This document shows positions 7,526 through 12,313 of a stretch of DNA of 13,268 nucleotides, piece by piece. Location of the stretch: the NCBI GenBank assembly GCA_007117185.1, contig SKHA01000322.1, forward strand, positions 1 to 13,268, written 5' to 3'. Each line of letters starts with the position of its first letter. Position 1 is the first letter of the stretch. This stretch comes from Spirochaeta sp. (GTDB lineage: Bacteria > Spirochaetota > Spirochaetia > DSM-27196 > Alkalispirochaetaceae). The translations under genes were made by a program, and so were the position numbers. The notes beneath the pieces were generated by a model. It was not told where the DNA came from and did not search any database. It saw only the letters and a program-made list of their open reading frames with translations.

Positions 7526-8371
7526 GTGACAGCGCTGCTGCTGATACTCGCGGGGTGCAGCGCCGGAGCTTCGGCTCCGCAACCACAGGATGTGACGGAG
7601 GCACCCCGGGAGGTACTGTCCCCGGAAGACCTTCCTGACGCCCACCGACCCCACCCCGGGTTTTCCCTTACCATGGGTGAACTTCGGCAGCTCCTGGCGG
7701 TGGAGCGGCCGGAGATTCGAGGCAGTATTCTCCGGCGCCCCCAGGCATTCCTGGAGGATGTCCGACGGGTGCTGGCAGTTGATCCGGAGCTGCTGTGGCT
7801 CGTGGACAAGCAGACCCCCCTGCCGGAAGACTACGCGCCGGCGGATCTGGTGGAACTCGATCGATACCGGGACAGGCTTGTCCTGAACCGCGAGGGAATG
7901 CAGCTTCGCGCCACCATAATGCCAAGTCTGCTGGCCATGGCTGAGGCGGCCCGGCAGGACGGGATCATTCTTGATCTGTCCAGCGCATACCGCAGCTACC
8001 AGTATCAGGAGTGGCTCTTCGGCTACTGGGTGGAGACGATAGGCCTGGAGCGGGCCGAGCGTTCCAGTGCCCGCCCCGGAACCAGCCAGCACCAGCTGGG
8101 CACTGCCATCGACTTCGGCAGCATCACCGGGCCGTTCGCGGAACACCCCGCCGGTCGGTGGCTGGCCGCCGAAGCGCATCGATTCGGCTTTTCCCTCTCG
8201 TACCCCCGGGACTTCGAAGAGATCACCGGTTACATCTTTGAACCCTGGCACTTCCGTTACCTCTCCCCTGCGGGCACGGTGATTGAACAGCAGTACTTCG
8301 GGGGGATCCAGCAGTTTCTCCTGGAGTTCTGGGATCGTCACGGAGAAACGTTCCGCACCTCCATGCGTTGA
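7526..8371 (+). CDS. VanY-type D-alanyl-D-alanine carboxypeptidase (M15B), predicted lipoprotein
   Basis: Predicted zinc carboxypeptidase that trims the terminal D-Ala from peptidoglycan stem peptides at the cell surface or in the periplasm. With the GTG start the protein has 281 residues. A lipobox LAGC (8-11) precedes CSAG, so a lipid-anchored Cys11 is likely; serine at +2 does not signal inner-membrane retention by the E. coli rule. The M15B core is clear: SSAYRSYQYQEWLF, then SQHQLGTAID with zinc ligands H189 and D196, and FEPWHFRYL with E239 and H242. The start is uncertain. GTG 7526 follows the lon stop by 7 bp with GGTAGGGG nearby, but gives a signal peptide of only 10 residues without a basic residue. 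An in-frame ATG at 7442, with TGAGGAG 10 nt upstream, would add a basic n-region and overlap lon by 77 nt. Co-transcription with lon is likely. The normal role is presumably wall maturation; nothing else here suggests a vancomycin-resistance cluster. Confidence 0.9.
   Translation: MTALLLILAGCSAGASAPQPQDVTEAPREVLSPEDLPDAHRPHPGFSLTMGELRQLLAVERPEIRGSILRRPQAFLEDVRRVLAVDPELLWLVDKQTPLPEDYAPADLVELDRYRDRLVLNREGMQLRATIMPSLLAMAEAARQDGIILDLSSAYRSYQYQEWLFGYWVETIGLERAERSSARPGTSQHQLGTAIDFGSITGPFAEHPAGRWLAAEAHRFGFSLSYPRDFEEITGYIFEPWHFRYLSPAGTVIEQQYFGGIQQFLLEFWDRHGETFRTSMR
7564..7579 (+). other. Perfect 6-bp hairpin with UUCG tetraloop near vanY start
   Basis: CGGAGC-TTCG-GCTCCG is a perfect inverted repeat closed by a C-G pair around UUCG, one of the most stable RNA tetraloops. 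It starts 46 nt after the lon stop and lies in codons 13-18 of vanY, just after the lipobox. No T-run follows, so it is not a canonical intrinsic terminator. It could dampen read-through, mark an RNA processing or stability boundary after lon, or be incidental coding sequence. Confidence 0.4.
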
Positions 8372-8396
8372 TGAACCCCGTCCAATCGCGTACGAT
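8368..8396 (+). promoter_or_regulatory. Possible promoter for the DUF1015 gene
   Basis: TTGATG (8368-8373) and TACGAT (8391-8396) each match consensus at 4 of 6 bases and have an ideal 17-nt spacer. The start point would fall near 8403, next to the ATG at 8405. This would explain why no Shine-Dalgarno sequence is visible before that ATG (upstream bases GATGCCACCTC). Tentative. Confidence 0.35.
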
Positions 8397-8404
8397 GCCA
8401 CCTC

Positions 8405-9682
8405 ATGAAGGCAACGGAACAGTTGGCACAGGCGGGGATTCGTTTTCCCGAGATCATGATTCCCGCTCCGGGAGTGAACCTGCAGCGCTGGGCGGTTATC
8501 GCCTGCGACCAGTTCACCTCAGATGAAAACTACTGGAACAGTGTGACCAGAATCGTCGGCGACGCTCCGTCGGCGCTGCACATCATTCTGCCTGAGATCT
8601 ACCTTTCAGGACACTCACCCCAGCAGGAGGAGAAGCGGATCCGGGGAACGATGCAGCAGTACCTGGACGAGGGCGTTCTGATGCCGATCGCCGACTCTGC
8701 GGTGTACGTCCGACGGACCCTGCGAAACGGGACCATCCGCCGGGGGTTGGTGGTGGCTCTTGATCTGGACGCCTACGATTACCACCCCGGAACTGACGCG
8801 ATTGTCCGGGCCAGCGAGGAGACGATCCCCGACAGGCTTCCGCCGCGGGCGGCAATCCGCCGGGACGCTCCGCTGGAAAGTCCCCACGTTCTCGTTCTCT
8901 ACGATGACCCTGAAGATCAATTGATCGGGGCAGCAGAAGCGGACCGCCCCCGTCTGAAACGGTTGTACCAGACGTCTCTGATGGAGGACGGTGGGAGTAT
9001 CGAGGGGTACCAGATTCCCATCAACAGTTCCACCACCGAGGGTATCGCCGCCGCGATAACCAGGATCGCCCGGGAGAGCAAAGCTGCTTCAGATTTCGTC
9101 TTCGCTACAGGAGATGGAAATCACAGTCTCGCAGCGGCCAAGACGGTGTGGGAAGAACGAAAAGCCTCCGGGGCTTCGAAGAACGACCCTTTTCGTTACT
9201 GCCTGGTGGAACTGGTCAACGTATACGACCAGGGACTGCCGTTTCATCCGATCCATCGGGTTGTGGCAGCACAACCGGAGCTGGTCGCGGAGTGGCTGGC
9301 CGAGTGCAACGGCGCCTCAGGTCAGTCTGTCACCCTCGTCGGCCCGGCGGATCGGCAGACCCTTACCATTCGTGATGACTGCGGACTGGCTGTCGCGGTG
9401 GTCGACCAGGCGATCGCGGAGTTGGGCGTTGCCGTAGACTATGTTCATGGTGAAGACGAGGCGATCGCCGCCGCTGAAAAGATCGGCGGGTGCGCCGTTC
9501 TGCTTCCGGAGTTTCCCCGGGACCAGCTCTACCCGGTGGTTTCCACCAGGGGAGCACTACCGCGAAAAGCGTTTTCCCTGGGAGAGGCCCGGGACAAGCG
9601 GTACTACCTGGAATGCCGACGATTGGCGGTTTCTCCGTCGTCCGGGTCGGAAGAGGACTCCGAATCCTCCCGATCCCGGTAG
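8405..9682 (+). CDS. DUF1015 family protein
   Basis: Member of a widespread conserved family of unknown biochemical function (DUF1015; sometimes described as an uncharacterised HTH-associated or SpoOJ-like family). The 425-residue length fits. Characteristic segments are all present: RWAVIACDQFTSDENYW (28-44), a VVALDLDAYDY strand region (116-126), the hallmark ATGDGNHSLAAAK (234-246), YCLVELVNVYDQGLPFHPIH (265-284), and the C-terminal LPRKAFSLGEARDKRYYLE (385-403). The nearly invariant GDGNH and GEA..KRYYLE parts suggest an enzyme with a conserved pocket, but no reaction is known to me. The last 18 residues (AVSPSSGSEEDSESSRSR) go beyond the usual family end and lie in the overlap with the convergent membrane-protein gene. 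The ATG at 8405 is 33 bp after the vanY stop and has no visible ribosome site; other nearby ATGs (8371, 8395) are out of frame. Confidence 0.88.
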   Translation: MKATEQLAQAGIRFPEIMIPAPGVNLQRWAVIACDQFTSDENYWNSVTRIVGDAPSALHIILPEIYLSGHSPQQEEKRIRGTMQQYLDEGVLMPIADSAVYVRRTLRNGTIRRGLVVALDLDAYDYHPGTDAIVRASEETIPDRLPPRAAIRRDAPLESPHVLVLYDDPEDQLIGAAEADRPRLKRLYQTSLMEDGGSIEGYQIPINSSTTEGIAAAITRIARESKAASDFVFATGDGNHSLAAAKTVWEERKASGASKNDPFRYCLVELVNVYDQGLPFHPIHRVVAAQPELVAEWLAECNGASGQSVTLVGPADRQTLTIRDDCGLAVAVVDQAIAELGVAVDYVHGEDEAIAAAEKIGGCAVLLPEFPRDQLYPVVSTRGALPRKAFSLGEARDKRYYLECRRLAVSPSSGSEEDSESSRSR

Positions 9683-10137
9683 AGGCGCAGTCCCCGGCGC
9701 CAGCGGTTTTCCTGAGGAGGACCCGCCAGAGCGATCTGCACGAGGATCGTCGCCAGAAACACCGCCAGAGCAAGCGCTCTGAAGAGCTGTCGATTGTCCC
9801 GCACCTGGTCAACAGAGCGCGGGATCGACCCGGTCACGTAGCGGTGAACCGGGCGCGGGTCGTATCCGCGGATCCGCAAGACAATCTCGCTGGATGAAAC
9901 CAGACCAATGTCCCGCGCTTCAAGCATTATCGTCTCAGGATCGGTAGTGAGAGAGCGAACGGTCTGCTCAAGCAGCCGCTGTTGACGCCGAGCCTCTGCC
10001 AGATCCTCTCTGGCCACATCCCGGGCTTCCTTCAACACCTCGTACGAAACAAGCCCGTAAACGCCGAAGAACAGCTCCAGACAAAAGTAGACAATAACTG
10101 CCGCAAGCGCCGCCGGGACCATCGAGGTTGCCTTCAT
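9604..10137 (-). CDS. FtsB/DivIC-like septum-formation initiator protein with extra C-terminal membrane helix
   Basis: Predicted small membrane protein of the divisome type: a short N-terminus, a transmembrane helix (about 6-29, PAALAAVIVYFCLELFFGVYG), a heptad-like coiled coil (about 33-63, EVLKEARDVAREDLAEARRQ), then the FtsB/DivIC-like motif DPETIMLEARDIGLVSSSEIV (66-86). FtsB-type proteins link FtsL/FtsQ to septal wall synthesis. At 177 residues it is longer than typical FtsB (about 100). The extension contains a second hydrophobic helix (about 119-138, FRALALAVFLATILVQIALA) and a charged Ser/Asp/Glu/Arg-rich tail, so topology may differ from classical bitopic FtsB. I chose the ATG at 10137 because the membrane helix follows immediately; an open frame continues upstream to 10251 but adds 38 residues of implausible sequence. 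No strong ribosome site (GTGTGAG just upstream). It overlaps the DUF1015 gene by 79 bp tail to tail and is divergent from the acidic-protein gene. The assignment is by motif only; it could be an unrelated coiled-coil membrane protein. Confidence 0.72.
   Translation of the reverse strand: MKATSMVPAALAAVIVYFCLELFFGVYGLVSYEVLKEARDVAREDLAEARRQQRLLEQTVRSLTTDPETIMLEARDIGLVSSSEIVLRIRGYDPRPVHRYVTGSIPRSVDQVRDNRQLFRALALAVFLATILVQIALAGPPQENRWRRGLRLYRDREDSESSSDPDDGETANRRHSR
9653..9669. repeat. 17-bp imperfect palindrome in the convergent gene overlap
   Basis: GAGGACTCCGAATCCTC reads GAGGATTCGGAGTCCTC on the other strand, so both genes encode EDSESS across it (DUF1015 tail on plus, FtsB-like tail on minus). 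As RNA it could form a short GAGGA/TCCTC stem on either strand. No T-run follows on either side, so a classical bidirectional terminator is not supported. Confidence 0.5.
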
Positions 10138-10214
10138 CTCACACAGATCAACGGAACAGCGGTCTGCCGGCTTTAACGTTTCGTCTTTCTTTCCGTATCG
10201 CCGCAGCGGATTGC

Positions 10215-10243
10215 TTGCAAGGACGGCTTTCAAAGCATATTGT
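10215..10243 (+). promoter_or_regulatory. Possible promoter for the acidic protein / GAF-like gene pair
   Basis: TTGCAA (10215-10220) and TATTGT (10238-10243) each match consensus at 4 of 6 bases and are separated by 17 nt. The start point would be near 10250, giving a leader of about 64 nt before the acidic-protein ATG. In the opposite direction TACAAT (10244-10239, minus strand) resembles a -10 box for the FtsB-like gene, but no convincing -35 box precedes it. The whole 176-bp intergenic stretch (10138-10313) otherwise holds nothing I can name. Confidence 0.35.
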
Positions 10244-10249
10244 ACTAAC

Positions 10250-10321
10250 ATGGAACCCTGCAGCTGCCGACATTCTTGGAAGAAGAAACGATCTCCGGCC
10301 GGGAGTAAATACTATGGATGA
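10250..10321 (+). CDS. Possible 23-residue basic leader peptide ORF
   Basis: ATG at 10250 opens a frame that begins MEPCSCRHSWKKKR and ends at a TGA (10319-10321) overlapping the start of the acidic-protein gene by 8 nt in another frame. It would begin exactly where the tentative promoter predicts the transcript to start. There is no Shine-Dalgarno sequence. A basic, Cys-containing short ORF in this position could be a translational leader, but a 23-codon frame can easily arise by chance, so this is a weak call. Confidence 0.15.
   Translation: MEPCSCRHSWKKKRSPAGSKYYG
10301..10305 (+). promoter_or_regulatory. Ribosome binding site that fixes the acidic-protein start
   Basis: GGGAG lies 8 nt before the ATG at 10314. 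It supports that start over the in-frame ATG far upstream at 10128, which would overlap the FtsB-like gene and add 62 residues of unrelated, non-acidic composition. Confidence 0.7.
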
Positions 10322-12290
10322 ACGAAACGATCAGGATTTTGTCGAACAGGATGAACTCGAACGCTACGGTGTCTGGGTAAAGGCAGGCCCCGAAGAGGTA
10401 ATTGAGGCGGAAGATGATTTCGCCATGACCGATCTCGTAACGGTTGACGATCTGGAGATTCAGGAACCCGAGGTGGATCCGGACCCCTTTCAGACCCTCG
10501 GCAGCGAGAGCGACACCGGGAGCGATGAAATGGACCTGGACCTGGACCTGGATGATGATCAGGACGACGACCTGGACCTGGACGCCCTCCAGGGAAGCCT
10601 TGATGATGACTACGAAGAGATCCAGATAGACGAGATCGAGACTGACGCTACCTCCAACTTCGACTCGTCGATGCCCGGCTCGGACGACGAACTGGAAGAA
10701 ATCAACATGGATGATCTGGATACCAGTTTTGACGATGATCTGGACAGTGAGGACCTTCCGGAACTGGAATCCGATAGCGACCCGGTTGCCGTCCCGTCCA
10801 TGGCCAACACCCTGAGCGCTGACGAAGAGGAGTTCCTTCTGGACGAGGACGAAGAGGATTCGGCAGACGATTTGCAAACCGGGCAAATAAGTGATATACC
10901 ATTTGAAATGGACCACGTTGAGAAAGATGCCTTTGAACGGATTCAGAATGAGCTCAGCGATATAAAACGAGAGCTCACCGAGCTGCGACTGGCCCTGCGG
11001 CAAAGCCCGGTTTCCGTCCCGGCGGAAGAACCCGCTCCCGTTCAAGCACCCTATTCAGCCCCGGAAGAAGAGATCACCGATGACGCTGCAACGGACGAAC
11101 TGGGTGCAGCAGGAGGCTCCGGATTCTTCGAGGACGAGGAAGACGAGACGATCGCACTGACCGGCGACGAACTGGATAACATTCTCAACACCGCGGAGTT
11201 CACCGAGGAGGTGGGTGAAGCGGCGGAACTGGATGAGGATTTCCTGCTGGACCCGGAAGATTCGTCCCAGGACTTTGAGATGGAAGAGGTGGAGCGTACC
11301 AACCTTGTCATCGACGGTGACGAGTCGGCGGTGGACGAACTTGCGGAGATGAACATCGACGCAGAACTGGCCGATATCGAATCGCTGGAAGACGAAACCA
11401 CCAGTGAAGCAATTGATTCGGACGACGACATCGACGAGATCGAGCTGGACCTGGACTCTCTTGACGACCTTGAGACGGAAGAAGTGGAGACAGAGCTGAC
11501 ACTCGACGCCTCCGACGAGGATGACGGTGAGATCGAGATCAGCCTGGACGACGAATCAGTCGACGAGCTTGAGCTGGACGAGGAGATCGAGATCAGCCTG
11601 GACGAAACGTCAGAAGACGAGCTTGAGCTGGACGAGGACCTTGAGCTTGAGCTGGAAGATGACATTGAGCTGGACGACCAGAACGGGGACGACGAGGACG
11701 AGATCGAGATCAGTCTGGACGAGGAACTGGAAGCCGACGACGACGACGACGACGACGACGAGATCGAGATCAACCTGGACGACGAGTCAATGGAAGAGGT
11801 TGAGCTGGACGACCAGACCGACGAGGACGAAGAGGTCGAGATTACCCTTGGCGAGAGTGACGACGTCCTGGAGATTCCCGCCGGTGACGATGATCTGGAA
11901 CTCAAAGACGAGGATCTGGAGCTTGACGCGCCCGCCGAGACTGACGACGACGAGGAAGACGACTTCGAAGAGTTCGCCTCCGCCGTGGAGAACGATCTTT
12001 CAGAAGCTGTTGACGGTCTTGATGGTTCCGACGACGCCGTCGAGGACGAGCCGGGAGAGAGCGATCTTGAGGTTGCAGAAGATCTCAACAGCACAGAGCA
12101 GCCCTCAGGAGGGCATCGAAGTTCCATCGCGGACCTTCCTGAAGATCTCAAGCAGGAGATCAGAGCAGTCCTGAGTTACATGGACCAGCTTCTTGAGGCG
12201 CTCCCGGACGATAAGATTGAAGAGTTTGCCCAATCCGAGCACTTTGAAGTGTATAAACACCTCTTCGAAGAACTGGGGCTGGAAACCTGA
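10314..12290 (+). CDS. Very acidic, repeat-containing, largely disordered protein of unknown function
   Basis: 658 residues with an extreme Asp/Glu content and almost no Lys/Arg, so strongly negative. No signal peptide or membrane helix is visible; a cytoplasmic location is inferred. Likely ordered segments stand out from the acidic background: an N-terminal block ELERYGVWVKAGPEEV (14-29); a mixed-charge amphipathic helix VEKDAFERIQNELSDIKRELTELRL (202-226), a likely short coiled coil; a hydrophobic-dotted block DETIALTGDELDNILNTAEFTEE (277-299); and a folded-looking helical C-terminus about 604-655 (LPEDLKQEIRAVLSYMDQLLEALP, then KIEEFAQSEHFEVYKHLF). Between about 373 and 521 it is built of degenerate EIEISLD repeats. 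The composition recalls FimV-like acidic tails and scaffold proteins, but I cannot assign a family; spirochaetal proteins with similar end blocks come to mind without a known role. The ATG at 10314 has GGGAG 8 nt upstream. Its stop is 23 bp before the next gene, so the two are probably co-transcribed. Confidence 0.85.
   Translation: MDERNDQDFVEQDELERYGVWVKAGPEEVIEAEDDFAMTDLVTVDDLEIQEPEVDPDPFQTLGSESDTGSDEMDLDLDLDDDQDDDLDLDALQGSLDDDYEEIQIDEIETDATSNFDSSMPGSDDELEEINMDDLDTSFDDDLDSEDLPELESDSDPVAVPSMANTLSADEEEFLLDEDEEDSADDLQTGQISDIPFEMDHVEKDAFERIQNELSDIKRELTELRLALRQSPVSVPAEEPAPVQAPYSAPEEEITDDAATDELGAAGGSGFFEDEEDETIALTGDELDNILNTAEFTEEVGEAAELDEDFLLDPEDSSQDFEMEEVERTNLVIDGDESAVDELAEMNIDAELADIESLEDETTSEAIDSDDDIDEIELDLDSLDDLETEEVETELTLDASDEDDGEIEISLDDESVDELELDEEIEISLDETSEDELELDEDLELELEDDIELDDQNGDDEDEIEISLDEELEADDDDDDDDEIEINLDDESMEEVELDDQTDEDEEVEITLGESDDVLEIPAGDDDLELKDEDLELDAPAETDDDEEDDFEEFASAVENDLSEAVDGLDGSDDAVEDEPGESDLEVAEDLNSTEQPSGGHRSSIADLPEDLKQEIRAVLSYMDQLLEALPDDKIEEFAQSEHFEVYKHLFEELGLET
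11529..11828 (+). repeat. In-frame degenerate EIEISLD repeats
   Basis: Two adjacent 54-bp units (11529-11582 and 11583-11636) encode near-identical 18-residue blocks, EIEISLDDESVDELELDE and EIEISLDETSEDELELDE. Further diverged units start at 11700 (EIEISLDEELEA), 11760 (EIEINLDDESMEEVELDD) and, weaker, 11832 (EVEITLGES). Alternating Ile/Leu between acidic residues suggests beta-prone or binding-competent patches, not simple polyacid. The near-identity of the first two units indicates recent duplication. Confidence 0.8.
11736..11759 (+). repeat. Eight perfect GAC triplets (Asp8)
   Basis: A perfect (GAC)8 run encodes eight consecutive Asp residues at about 475-482 of the acidic protein. Triplet slippage here would change Asp number without shifting the frame, so length variation between strains would be tolerated. 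Confidence 0.9.
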
Positions 12291-12313
12291 GAGGCTGACA
12301 CAGGTTACCCGTC

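Noticed and set aside
5200..7809. 869-codon open frame antisense to lon
   Set aside because: It is an exact shadow of lon in a GC-rich genome, with low-complexity Leu/Asp/Gly/Gln/His composition and no recognisable domain. Lon is unquestionably the real gene.
7526..8371. Vancomycin-resistance locus around the VanY-type gene
   Set aside because: No VanH, VanA-type ligase, VanX or VanRS gene is present; a housekeeping D,D-carboxypeptidase is the simpler reading.
7457..8401. 314-codon minus-strand frame opposite vanY
   Set aside because: All M15B catalytic motifs are on the plus strand; this is a shadow.
9653..9669. Bidirectional intrinsic terminator between DUF1015 and FtsB-like genes
   Set aside because: The stem is short, with a mismatch, and no T-run follows on either strand.
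10138..10251. Upstream start for the FtsB-like gene, adding 38 residues
   Set aside because: The added sequence would put a polar, cysteine-containing segment before the membrane helix and consume the divergent intergenic region; FtsB-type proteins begin right at the helix.
10128..10313. Upstream ATG (10128) for the acidic protein
   Set aside because: It overlaps the FtsB-like gene start, adds 62 non-acidic residues and lacks a ribosome site, while the ATG at 10314 has GGGAG 8 nt upstream.
11529..11828. CRISPR-like or non-coding direct repeats
   Set aside because: The units are in-frame, without spacers, and encode a coherent acidic protein repeat.
11051..12151. 366-codon Ser-rich frame antisense to the acidic gene
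   Set aside because: Polyserine arises from reading GAC/GAG-rich codons on the opposite strand; no start signal and no domain.
11521..12174. 217-codon Thr/Trp/Arg-rich frame within the acidic gene
   Set aside because: Frame-shifted reading of the same Asp/Glu codon repeats; no ribosome site.
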